From contig NZ_BMFU01000009.1 of the NCBI RefSeq assembly GCF_014639235.1, positions 147,106 through 211,105 of the forward strand: a stretch of 64,000 bases of DNA, in the 5' to 3' direction. A program made the position numbers and the translations under genes. The notes below the pieces were generated by a model that saw only the letters and a program-made list of their open reading frames with translations, was not told the origin of the DNA and ran no database searches. Shown here in pieces: positions 41,727 to 49,855 of this stretch (positions within the stretch are counted from its first letter, which is position 1; each line of letters begins with the position of its first letter). The stretch comes from Paenibacillus silvae (GTDB lineage Bacteria; Bacillota; Bacilli; Paenibacillales; Paenibacillaceae).

Positions 41727-43088
41727 ATGGATGCAATTTTGTTGGTGGGACACGGGAGTCGTGATCCTGAGGGGAATCGGGAGTTAAAGGAGTTTGCACG
41801 TGAGGTTGCTGAACAAGCGCCAGAGAATACACTGGTGGAGACCTGTTTTCTGGAATTAACCAGACCGAGTATTGCTGACGGTGTGACCGCTTGTGTGGAT
41901 AGAGGAGCGACACGTGTTGTGCTGGTACCGATTATTTTGTTTGCAGCCGGTCATGCCAAGATTGATATTCCGAATGCGATTGACCGTGCCAAAGCACGTT
42001 ATCCGCAGGTACAGTTTATATATGGTCGTCCGATTGGTGTGCATGAAAAAGTCGTGCAGATCATGCAAACCCGTCTGCAAGAAGCGCAGCCTGTGCGGAT
42101 TGAAGCTCACCGTGAAGGGGGAAGCGCGACAGCCGTTGCTGCCCCTCCCGCTCCCGTAAACGTAACGGATGAGGAAACTGCCGTGCTTGTGCTTGGGCGG
42201 GGAAGCAGTGACCCGGATGCCAACAGTGACTTTTTCAAAATGACCCGCATGCTGTGGGAGAAGCTGCCGTACAGATGGGCGGAAAGCAGCTTTATCGGGG
42301 TAACCCAGCCCTCCTTCCCGGAAGGCTTGGAGCGTTGTCTCCTGCTGGGTGCGAAAAAAATCATCATCATGCCGTATTTCCTCTTTACCGGTGTGCTGAT
42401 TAAACGCATTGATGAGATGACGGCTGAATTTGCAGCAGCGCATCCTGACGTCCAGGTTGAAATCGGCGGATATTTCGGTTTCCATCCGAAGCTGGTCGAG
42501 CTGGTGCTGGAGCGTGCGCATGAGGGATTATACGGCCGGGTGACAGCAAACTGTGACAACTGCCAATTCAGACTTGAAGCAGCCAAACTTCATCATCATC
42601 ACCATGACCATGACCACGGGCATGACCATGATCACGACCACCATCATGGGCACGACCATGATCATGACCATCATCACCATCACGACCATCAACAGCAGCA
42701 CAACCATCATGACGATCACCATGACCATCACCACGATAATCACAGCCACAGCCATGGACATGACCACCACGAGCACGGGCATGTCCACAGCCATGACGGG
42801 AAAGCGCATCACGATCACGGTGACTCAGGAGCGGAACACATACACTCGCACCAGGAACATCACGAACAACAGCATGACCATGATCACGCTGCAAAGACTG
42901 CTGTTCACCGCACAGCTGACTTCCATCATGACCATGATGAAGAACTGCACCTTGAGCATCCACAGCATGAAGGAAACCGGAGCAGCAGGCAGCTTGAGGC
43001 AGAGCACGCAGCAGCAAAAGCACAACTTGACGCACACTCCGCTCAGGCACAGGTGGCATCATCTTCAGAGCAGGTGAAGCGCTCATGA
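41727..43088 (+). CDS. cbiX: Sirohydrochlorin cobaltochelatase CbiX with long His/Asp-rich tail
   Basis: The protein has about 453 residues from the ATG preceded by GAGGAGG. It inserts Co2+ into sirohydrochlorin, the entry step of cobalt-early B12 synthesis. Two tandem CbiX/CbiK-like domains are seen: residues 1-130 with catalytic His in LLVGHGSRDP and FAAGHAKIDIP, and 150-275 (LVLGRGSSDP). After a CDNC pair (about 285), similar to the Fe-S motif of B. megaterium CbiX, comes a tail of ~100 residues made almost only of His, Asp and Gly/Gln/Ser, then an Ala/Glu-rich end. The tail probably binds or stores cobalt. It overlaps cbiJ by 4 nt. Confidence 0.92.
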   Translation: MDAILLVGHGSRDPEGNRELKEFAREVAEQAPENTLVETCFLELTRPSIADGVTACVDRGATRVVLVPIILFAAGHAKIDIPNAIDRAKARYPQVQFIYGRPIGVHEKVVQIMQTRLQEAQPVRIEAHREGGSATAVAAPPAPVNVTDEETAVLVLGRGSSDPDANSDFFKMTRMLWEKLPYRWAESSFIGVTQPSFPEGLERCLLLGAKKIIIMPYFLFTGVLIKRIDEMTAEFAAAHPDVQVEIGGYFGFHPKLVELVLERAHEGLYGRVTANCDNCQFRLEAAKLHHHHHDHDHGHDHDHDHHHGHDHDHDHHHHHDHQQQHNHHDDHHDHHHDNHSHSHGHDHHEHGHVHSHDGKAHHDHGDSGAEHIHSHQEHHEQQHDHDHAAKTAVHRTADFHHDHDEELHLEHPQHEGNRSSRQLEAEHAAAKAQLDAHSAQAQVASSSEQVKRS

Positions 43089-43855
43089 TCCTTATGCTGT
43101 GTGGCACCAGCGATGCACGCGAGCTCGCGATTCGAATTCAGCAGCAAGGTCATAACGTGCTGACTTCCGTTGTAACCGAAAGCGCAGCTCAAAGTCTGAC
43201 AGAAGCCGGTCTCCCAGTTCGTACGGGCCGTCTGACAGTAGAGGCAATGATCGGGCTGATTCGTGAAAAAAACAGTCCTGTCCTTGTGGATGCAAGCCAT
43301 CCTTTTGCCGAGGAAGCCCATGCGAATGCCATGGAAGCCGCGAAGCAGGCGGGCATCCCTTACATTCGTTATGAACGTACCGGGCTTGCTTACGATGACC
43401 ATGCACTGCTGCATGTGGTGTCATCTTACGATGAAGCGGCGCTCAAAGCGAAAGAGCTTAAAGGCTCTGTCATGCTGACGACAGGCAGCAAAACCTTGCA
43501 AATCTTCACCAAGCACCTGCTCGGTGATCCGGGTATACGCCTTGTTGCACGCATGCTCCCCCGTCTCGACAATATGGAGAAATGCGGTGAGCTGGGCGTG
43601 GAGCAACGCAATATTATTGCGATGCAGGGACCTTTTTCCCGAGAAATGAACGAGGCCCTTTACAAGCATTATGCAACGACCGTGATGGTCACCAAGGAAA
43701 GCGGCAAAACCGGAGCAGTAGACGAGAAAATCCAGTCTGCGCTGGAGCTGGGCATTCATGTTGTGCTGATCTCACGTCCGGAGGCGGAGTTTGGCACGGT
43801 GTTTGATCATTTTGACGGTGTGTTGCACGAGCTGAGCGGAATTTTAGGGGAGTAG
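43085..43855 (+). CDS. cbiJ: Cobalt-precorrin-6A reductase (CbiJ/CobK)
   Basis: The 256-residue NAD(P)H-dependent reductase reduces the macrocycle of (cobalt-)precorrin-6A. The N-terminal MILMLCGTSDARELAIRI is the dinucleotide-binding start typical of CobK; VLVDASHPFAEEAHANAMEA (part) and TGSKTLQIF are conserved pieces. The ATG overlaps the cbiX stop (ATGA). In the cobalt-early pathway the enzyme acts on the cobalt form. Confidence 0.9.
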   Translation: MILMLCGTSDARELAIRIQQQGHNVLTSVVTESAAQSLTEAGLPVRTGRLTVEAMIGLIREKNSPVLVDASHPFAEEAHANAMEAAKQAGIPYIRYERTGLAYDDHALLHVVSSYDEAALKAKELKGSVMLTTGSKTLQIFTKHLLGDPGIRLVARMLPRLDNMEKCGELGVEQRNIIAMQGPFSREMNEALYKHYATTVMVTKESGKTGAVDEKIQSALELGIHVVLISRPEAEFGTVFDHFDGVLHELSGILGE

Positions 43856-43927
43856 TTCTTTGCCTGATAGGCCTAATTTGAATAGTTCAGCTTTGAAGGA
43901 TCGGTTATGAAAGCGAAGCATTTCCTG

Positions 43928-43996
43928 TAAGCCTTCTCCAAGAAAGCTACATTGGAAGCATACGCTGATCACTGAAGTGCAAGGGATTCACGAGCC
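43928..43996. repeat. Dispersed ~70-bp repeat, copy 2
   Basis: AAGAAAGCTACATTGGAAGC, then ATACGCTGATCAC and AAGGGATTC, match the copy at 30868 in order and spacing. It lies between cbiJ and cbiC. Confidence 0.5.
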
Positions 43997-44079
43997 AATC
44001 GTGATTGAAGAATAGAACAGCATCTATACGATGATGATGTTTGTGCAAATAAATATGATACAGGGAATGGTGTGAGTAC

Positions 44080-44727
44080 ATGGATTTCAAAACGGAGTTT
44101 AAACCACTGACGGTGCAGCCGCAGGAGATCGAGGGCAAAAGCTTTGAAATGATTACCGAGGAATTGGGGGAGCATCCCTTCACGGAGGAGCAGTATCCAG
44201 TTGTACAGCGTGTTATTCACGCTTCAGCGGATTTTGAACTGGGACGCAGTATGGTGTTTCACCCTGATGCCATCCAGGCAGGAATTGCAGCGCTGCGTGC
44301 AGGCCAATCGGTCATTGCTGATGTGCAGATGATTCAGGCGGGAGTGAGCAAGGATCGTATTCGTGGATTTGGCGGTGATGTGCATGTGCATATTTCCGAC
44401 CCGGACGTGATGGAGGAGGCCAAACGTCTCAATACCACCCGTGCCATCATCTCGACGCGCAAAGCAACCCAAATGTATGAGGGCGGCATCTACGCTATCG
44501 GTAACGCACCAACTGCGCTGCTGGAGTTAATTCGTCTTGTAAAAGAGGGCGAGGCCAAGCCGGGTCTGATCATCGGCATGCCGGTAGGTTTTGTATCCGC
44601 CGCCGAGTCCAAGGACGAGCTGCGCAAGCTGGACATTCCGTTTATCACCAACATCGGCCGCAAAGGCGGCAGCACCATCGTTGTGGCTGCTCTTAACGCC
44701 ATTTCGCTTATGGCTGTGAAGGCATAG
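44080..44727 (+). CDS. cbiC: Cobalt-precorrin-8 methylmutase (CbiC/CobH)
   Basis: The 215-residue enzyme moves the methyl group from C11 to C12 to give cobyrinic acid. The core reads RVIHASADFELGRSMVF with the catalytic His in VIHASAD, ADVQMIQAGVSK, and GMPVGFVSAAESKDELR. Full length for the family. It is 225 bp downstream of cbiJ and followed by a 1-kb gap containing three 195-bp elements, so the operon may be interrupted or processed here. Confidence 0.93.
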   Translation: MDFKTEFKPLTVQPQEIEGKSFEMITEELGEHPFTEEQYPVVQRVIHASADFELGRSMVFHPDAIQAGIAALRAGQSVIADVQMIQAGVSKDRIRGFGGDVHVHISDPDVMEEAKRLNTTRAIISTRKATQMYEGGIYAIGNAPTALLELIRLVKEGEAKPGLIIGMPVGFVSAAESKDELRKLDIPFITNIGRKGGSTIVVAALNAISLMAVKA

Positions 44728-44827
44728 ATCGGCGGGAGTACTCAGGCTGTCCTCATTGTAGAAGTCGAAGGTCGGAGCAAAGCGATGTCCGCATCTGTTA
44801 GTACCACTTCTTCCAGTCCAGCAACTT

Positions 44828-45022
44828 TTAACGATTCCCAGCGACCTTATTTGAGGTGAAATCGCCTATTTCAAAATCTAACGAATCTGAGGAACGCTAT
44901 TTGGCTGAAAAACGCCCCAAAGCACTGCAAACCATACCTTTTTGGAGAAATAGCGTCTCCTGAAATCGTTAGAATTACAGCGAGGGAAAATTAGTCTAAA
45001 TAACGTCATCTGGGATCGTTAG
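44828..45022. repeat. 195-bp nested inverted-repeat element, copy 2
   Basis: Half-sites start at 44828 and 44878 (forward) and end at 44972 and 45022 (reverse). First unit of the tandem array between cbiC and cbiD. Confidence 0.88.
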
Positions 45023-45144
45023 CGCGTAGGCGTGAGAGTAGTGTGTGCTAAGTAAATGAGATGCTTAGCGTGGGCCACCAGTGAACGGGATTCTAGCTAG
45101 AACGTGTGATGCGGCACGGTGAGGGGAGTCTAGCTCAGCAACTT

Positions 45145-45339
45145 TTAACGATTCCCAGCGACCTTATTTGAGGTGAAATCGCCTATTTCAAAATCTAACG
45201 AATCTAAGGAACGCTATTTGGCTGAAAAAAGCCCCAAAGCACTGCAAACCGCACCTTTTTGGTGAAATAGCGTCTCCTGAGATCGTTAGAATTTCAGCGA
45301 GGGAAAATTAGTCTAAATAACGTCATCTGGGATCGTTAG
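45145..45339. repeat. 195-bp nested inverted-repeat element, copy 3
   Basis: Half-sites start at 45145 and 45195 and end at 45289 and 45339. Nearly identical to copy 2. Confidence 0.88.
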
Positions 45340-45463
45340 CGCGTAGGCGTGAGAGTAGTGTGTGCTAAGTAAATGAGATGCTTAGTGTGCGGGCCACCAG
45401 TGAACGGGATTCTAGCTAGAACTTGTGATGCGGTACGGTGAGGGGAGTCTAGCTCAGCAACTT

Positions 45464-45658
45464 CTAACGATCACCATGAAGCTTATTTTGCGTAAAATCA
45501 GCCTTTTGAAATTCTAACGAATCTAAGGAACGCTATTTGGCTGAAAAAAGCCCCAAAGCACTGCAAACCGCACCTTTTTGGAGAAATAGCGTCTCCTGAA
45601 ATCGTTAGAATTACAGCGAGGGAAAATTAGTCTAAATAACGTCATCTGGGATCGTTAG
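45464..45658. repeat. 195-bp nested inverted-repeat element, copy 4
   Basis: Half-sites start at 45464 and 45514 and end at 45608 and 45658. The first arm is diverged (TAACGATCACCATGAAGC), the rest close to copies 2-3. Confidence 0.88.
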
Positions 45659-45754
45659 CGCGTAGGCGTGGGAGTAGTGTGTGTTAACCAACCAACAATT
45701 GACGCAAGATCAACCAAAAAAACTAGAAAAAAGAAGGACGGGAGGTTCAAAGCT

Positions 45755-46909
45755 ATGGAAAAGAAACGCATGAAAAGCGGAGAAGCACCAGACCCGGATA
45801 AACCGATGCGTTCCGGCTTTACGACGGGGGCGTGTGCTACGGCGGTTGCCAAAGGCGCGACGCAGCTCCTGTTAACGGGACATATCCCTGCGCAAGCCGT
45901 GGTTTCCTTGCCTGCCGGCTTTGACCACTCGTTCGAGCTGAGCGAGCAGGGGCTAATGACGGACGGCACGGCAACCTGTGCCACGATCAAGGACGCCGGG
46001 GATGACCCGGACGCCACCCATCTGGCGAAGATCATCGCGCATGTGTCCTGGCGGGACGAGCCTGGAGTGGAGCTGGATGGCGGCATCGGTGTGGGCCGTG
46101 TTACCAAGCCCGGTCTGCCCGTGCCCGTAGGCGAAGCAGCGATTAATCCCGTACCGCGGCGTATGATCACCGAAGCTGTGACTCAGGTACTCGCGGAATA
46201 TGGCGCAGCCAGAGGTGTAAGAGTAGTGATCAGCGTGCCGGACGGCGAAGAGATTGCGAAGAAAACGCTCAATGCGCGGCTTGGCATTCTTGGCGGCATT
46301 TCCATTTTAGGCACCCGCGGCGTGGTGGTTCCGTTCTCTACTTCAGCGTACAAAGCCAGTGTGGTGCAGGCCATCTCCGTCGCGCAGGCTTCCGGCTGTG
46401 AGCATATTGTGCTGACAACAGGCGGCAGCAGTGAGAAGTATGCAATGAAAATGATGCCCGAACTGCCGGAGGAAGCCTTTATTCAGATGGGCGACTTTGT
46501 CGGCTTTGCGATCAAACATGGGAAACGGCTGGGCATGAAACGCATCAGTCTGGTTGGCATGCCGGGCAAATTTGCCAAAGTGGCTCAAGGGGTCATGATG
46601 GTGCACTCCAAGAGTGCGCCGGTGGATTTTGGATTTCTTGCGTCCGTGGCTCGCGAGACCGGGGCCGGAGATGAACTGGCGCAAGCGATCGAGGAAGCCA
46701 ACACGGCGACTCAGGTGGCGGATATGATGACCGAAGCGGGATATTTGCCTTATTTTGAAAAGTTATGCTTATACGCCTGCCGGCATTGTCTGGAACATGC
46801 GGGCGGCGGCGTAACGGTGGAAGTGGTGCTGGTCACCATGAAAGGAATGGAACTGGGGAGGGCGGAAATCAGTGAACTTGAACACAACAACTGGAGCAAA
46901 GAATCGTAA
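45755..46909 (+). CDS. cbiD: Cobalt-precorrin-5B C1-methyltransferase CbiD
   Basis: The protein has 384 residues from the ATG preceded by GGGAGG; the frame is open upstream to 45668 but that part overlaps the end of the repeat array. The signature SGFTTGACATAVAKGA lies near residue 20, and SVPDGEEIAKKTLNARLGI (shown in part), LTTGGSSEKYAMK and VGMPGKFAKVAQG follow. CbiD is specific to the anaerobic, cobalt-early route. It overlaps cbiET by 38 nt. Confidence 0.94.
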   Translation: MEKKRMKSGEAPDPDKPMRSGFTTGACATAVAKGATQLLLTGHIPAQAVVSLPAGFDHSFELSEQGLMTDGTATCATIKDAGDDPDATHLAKIIAHVSWRDEPGVELDGGIGVGRVTKPGLPVPVGEAAINPVPRRMITEAVTQVLAEYGAARGVRVVISVPDGEEIAKKTLNARLGILGGISILGTRGVVVPFSTSAYKASVVQAISVAQASGCEHIVLTTGGSSEKYAMKMMPELPEEAFIQMGDFVGFAIKHGKRLGMKRISLVGMPGKFAKVAQGVMMVHSKSAPVDFGFLASVARETGAGDELAQAIEEANTATQVADMMTEAGYLPYFEKLCLYACRHCLEHAGGGVTVEVVLVTMKGMELGRAEISELEHNNWSKES

Positions 46910-48155
46910 CATCCGTATCATTGGCGTAGGCGAAGAAGGCGCAGCGGGGCTGACAGCGGAGAGCCTGAATCTCATTCAGGAGGCTGATGTACTTGTAGGC
47001 GGCGAACGTCTGCTGCAATTTTTCCCGGCGTTTGCGGGAGAGAAGATTGTGATCAAGAGCAGCTTAAACGATCTCGTTGTGAAAATAAAAGCGTTGCAGG
47101 ACACGCACAACATCGTTGTGCTCGCCTCGGGAGACCCGCTGTTTTACGGCATCGCCGGTTATTTCGCGCGCAAGCTTGGCCCGGATCAGCTGGATATCCG
47201 GCCTAATCTCAGCTCGCTGCAGCTGGCCTTTGCCAAGCTTGGCGAGAGCTGGCACGACGCCGTGCTCGAAAGCGTGCACGGTCGCCCGCTCAAAGGCCTC
47301 GCCCAGCGCATCGATGGCAAAGCCAAAGTGGCGCTGCTCACGGACGAGCATAACAGCCCCGCTGCGATCGGGGCGTATCTGCAACAGTTCGGCATGAACG
47401 AATATGATGCCTATGTTGCAGAGAACCTGGGCGCGGCAGATGAGCGTGCCCGCCACTACACCCTGGACGAGCTGGCAGCAGCTGAGTGCAGCCCGCTGAA
47501 CGTCGTCATTTTGCTTCGCCGCAAGGATGCACCGGCGCCGCGCAAAGGCTTCGGGTTTGCAGATGAGGAATTCCATCAGCGCAAACCCGAAAAAGGCCTC
47601 ATCACCAAGCGTGAGGTCCGCGCGTTCAGCTTGTCCGAGCTGAAACTGGGCGAGGACAGCATCGTGTGGGATATCGGCGCAGGTTCAGGCTCGGTGGCGG
47701 TGGAGTGCACGCGGCTGGCGCCGCGGGGCCAGGTCTTCGCCATCGAAAAAAACGAGGGTGACCTCGTTAATATCGAGGCCAACCGTGTCAAATTCCGGAC
47801 CGATTTCACCGTCCTGCATGCCAAAGCGCCAGCGGGGCTGGACGAACTGCCCGATCCGGATGCGGTGTTCATTGGCGGCAGCGGCGGCGAGCTCGCGCAG
47901 CTGATCGCCCTGTGTGCGTCCCGGCTGCGCCCCGAGGGACGCATCGTGGTCAATGCAGCGACCATCGAAACGCTGCATGACAGCATGAAGGCGATGCGCG
48001 ATGCGGGCATGGACGCCTCCGTGACCTTGCTGCAGACGGCGCGGAGCAAGCCGATCCTGAACATGACCCGTTTTGACGGACTGAACCCGATCTACGTGAT
48101 TACAGGCCAATATATTGCAGCAGACGAAGCGGAAGCTGTGAACGGAGCAGAATAG
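46872..48155 (+). CDS. cbiET: Bifunctional cobalt-precorrin-7 C5/C15-methyltransferase (CbiE-CbiT fusion)
   Basis: The 427-residue protein combines the CbiE methylase (about 10-210; RIIGVGEEGAAGL, VLASGDPLFYGIAG) with CbiT (about 225-415; VWDIGAGSGSVAVE SAM loop, DAVFIGGSGGELAQLI), which also decarboxylates the C12 acetate. It starts at a GTG with GGGAGGGCGG upstream, inside the end of cbiD. The fusion is equivalent to CobL of aerobic bacteria and is common in Bacillales. Confidence 0.93.
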   Translation: MNLNTTTGAKNRNIRIIGVGEEGAAGLTAESLNLIQEADVLVGGERLLQFFPAFAGEKIVIKSSLNDLVVKIKALQDTHNIVVLASGDPLFYGIAGYFARKLGPDQLDIRPNLSSLQLAFAKLGESWHDAVLESVHGRPLKGLAQRIDGKAKVALLTDEHNSPAAIGAYLQQFGMNEYDAYVAENLGAADERARHYTLDELAAAECSPLNVVILLRRKDAPAPRKGFGFADEEFHQRKPEKGLITKREVRAFSLSELKLGEDSIVWDIGAGSGSVAVECTRLAPRGQVFAIEKNEGDLVNIEANRVKFRTDFTVLHAKAPAGLDELPDPDAVFIGGSGGELAQLIALCASRLRPEGRIVVNAATIETLHDSMKAMRDAGMDASVTLLQTARSKPILNMTRFDGLNPIYVITGQYIAADEAEAVNGAE

Positions 48156-48296
48156 TTTTTTGGCAAGGAACCAAAGGGGGAGAGCAGCATTAGCACAACA
48201 ACAGGAAACATCACAAGTGATACGTCAGGTAGTGTAGCAGCACATGGCTCTGCGGCCGCAAGCGAAACTGCGAGCGGTGCGGCAGGCATCACAGGA

Positions 48297-49061
48297 ATGA
48301 ATTCGGAAGGTCGCGCAGCGTCAGAACTGCGCGCGACTGAACCATCAGAAGGCAAAACGGTTGGCACACTGTATGGTGTAGGCGTTGGGCCGGGAGACCC
48401 GGAGCTGATTACCGTCAAAGCATACCGAATGATTCGAGAGTGCCCGGTGGTCGCCTACCCGAAGAAGCGCAAAGGCGGCAAATCTTACGCCCATGAGATC
48501 GTGGAACTATATGTGAATCCAGACGAGAAAGAGATGCTGGGTCTGATCTTTCCGATGACCAAAGACCCCGTCGTGCTGGAGCGGGAGTGGGGCAAAACTG
48601 TGGAAGCGTGCTGGGAAGCGCTGAAGCAAGGCAAGGATGTCGCTTTTGTGACGGAAGGTGATCCGAACCTGTACAGCACGTTTATTCACCTTGCACGTCT
48701 GATGCGTGAACTGCATCCTGAAGTACCAATCAGCTCGATCCCTGGCATTTCCTCCGTCCTTGGTGCGGCAGCAGCGCTGGATATTCATCTGGCAGATGGC
48801 GATGAGCAAGTTGGCATTATTCCTGCTACAGCGGATAAAGAAGCCATGCGGCAGGCGATTGAGCATCACGATACGATTGTGTTTATTAAAGTGGCAAAAG
48901 TGCTCGATCCGATGCTGGAGCTGCTGGACGAGATGGGACTGGGCGGTAAAGCATCGGTGGTCACCAAAGTCACTTCCCCTTATGAATTGGTCTGGCGTGA
49001 CGCCCGTGAACTGAAAGGGCAGGAGCTGGAATATTTGAGCCTGATGGTGGTGAGCAAATGA
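48297..49061 (+). CDS. cbiL: Cobalt-precorrin-2 C20-methyltransferase CbiL
   Basis: The protein has 254 residues from the ATG. SAM-dependent tetrapyrrole methylase with LYGVGVGPGDPELITVKA, FVTEGDPNLYSTFIHL and SSIPGISSVLGAAAA. The first ~22 residues are a Ser/Ala/Glu-rich extension. The ATG has no convincing ribosome site. In the same frame, 36 codons upstream, an ATT at 48189 has AAGGGGG 8 nt before it and the intervening codons are open, so a rare ATT start giving 290 residues is possible. The stop overlaps cbiF (ATGA). Confidence 0.9.
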   Translation: MNSEGRAASELRATEPSEGKTVGTLYGVGVGPGDPELITVKAYRMIRECPVVAYPKKRKGGKSYAHEIVELYVNPDEKEMLGLIFPMTKDPVVLEREWGKTVEACWEALKQGKDVAFVTEGDPNLYSTFIHLARLMRELHPEVPISSIPGISSVLGAAAALDIHLADGDEQVGIIPATADKEAMRQAIEHHDTIVFIKVAKVLDPMLELLDEMGLGGKASVVTKVTSPYELVWRDARELKGQELEYLSLMVVSK

Positions 49062-49855
49062 AAACATTAGAGCCGAAAGTTTATATTGTCGGTGCGGGTC
49101 CGGGAGACCCCGAGCTGATTACGGTAAAGGGTTCGAATATTTTGAAAAATGCCGATCTCGTTCTTTACACGGATTCGCTTGTGAATGATGAATTGATTGC
49201 GACAGCCAAGCCTGAAGCCGAGGTGCTGCAAAGCTCCGGCATGGATTTGGAGCAGCAGGTCGAGCTGATGTGCGCCGCAGTCCGGGCAGGACGCAGTGTG
49301 GCTCGTGTACATACGGGTGATCCGGCAATGTATGGTGCGATTCTGGAACAAATGGTGCTGCTCAAGCAGCAGGGCGTGCAATATGAGATCATTCCGGGTG
49401 TTAGCTCTGTGTTTGCTTCAGCGGCGGCGTTAGGTGCGGAACTCACGGTGCCAGAACTTACGCAGACGGTCATCCTGACGCGTGCGGAAGGACGTACGCC
49501 TGTGCCTGAACGGGAAAAGCTGCGTGATCTGGCATCCCACCACTGTACGGTAGCGCTCTTCCTGAGTGCAACATTGGCTAAGAAGGTCGTGGTGGAATTC
49601 CTCGCCGCAGGCTGGAGCGAAGATACACCGGTCGCGGTGGTGCAGCGCGCAACTTGGCCGGATCAGAAAATTGTGCGCACCACGCTGGCTAACCTGGCTG
49701 CGGATCTGCGTGCCGCAGGCATTACGATGCATGCGATGATTCTGGCAGGCTGGGCGCTTGATCCTGATCTGGTCAACCGGGATGCCCACCGCTCGAAGCT
49801 CTACGATAAATCCTTCACCCACGGCTACCGCAAAGGAGTGAAGTCCTGTGAGTAA
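49058..49855 (+). CDS. cbiF: Cobalt-precorrin-4 C11-methyltransferase CbiF
   Basis: The 265-residue protein shows the tetrapyrrole methylase motifs VYIVGAGPGDPELITVKG, RVHTGDPAMYGAILEQM and EIIPGVSSVFASAAALGAEL (each shown up to 20 residues) plus the CbiF-typical TQTVILTRAEGRTPVP. It starts in the cbiL stop (ATGA) and overlaps cbiG by 8 nt, so cbiL-F-G are one translational unit. Confidence 0.94.
   Translation: MKTLEPKVYIVGAGPGDPELITVKGSNILKNADLVLYTDSLVNDELIATAKPEAEVLQSSGMDLEQQVELMCAAVRAGRSVARVHTGDPAMYGAILEQMVLLKQQGVQYEIIPGVSSVFASAAALGAELTVPELTQTVILTRAEGRTPVPEREKLRDLASHHCTVALFLSATLAKKVVVEFLAAGWSEDTPVAVVQRATWPDQKIVRTTLANLAADLRAAGITMHAMILAGWALDPDLVNRDAHRSKLYDKSFTHGYRKGVKSCE

Larger units (their letters stand above)
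44828..45687. repeat. Three-unit tandem array carrying 195-bp elements
   Basis: Units begin at 44828, 45145 and 45464 (periods 317 and 319 bp). Each has one 195-bp element plus a 122-124-bp linker (GCGTAGGCGTGAGAGTAGTG..., AGTGAACGGGATTCTAGCTA); the third linker is cut short before cbiD. The 1,027-bp gap 44728-45754 holds no gene. Confidence 0.88.

Noticed and set aside
42528..42818. Minus-strand Met/Val-rich reading frame
   Set aside because: It is the antisense image of the His/Asp codons of CbiX (CAT/CAC read as ATG/GTG).
40894..45658. CRISPR array as an explanation for the repeated 25-bp sites
   Set aside because: The sites alternate in orientation, spacers are shared between copies and no cas gene is present.
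44828..45658. Insertion sequence or MITE with terminal inverted repeats
   Set aside because: No transposase and no clear target-site duplication flanking copies; a MITE origin is not excluded but the internal second pair of arms at fixed offsets is not typical.
45668..45754. Upstream extension of cbiD
   Set aside because: It runs into the end of the repeat array, and the ATG at 45755 has GGGAGG in front.
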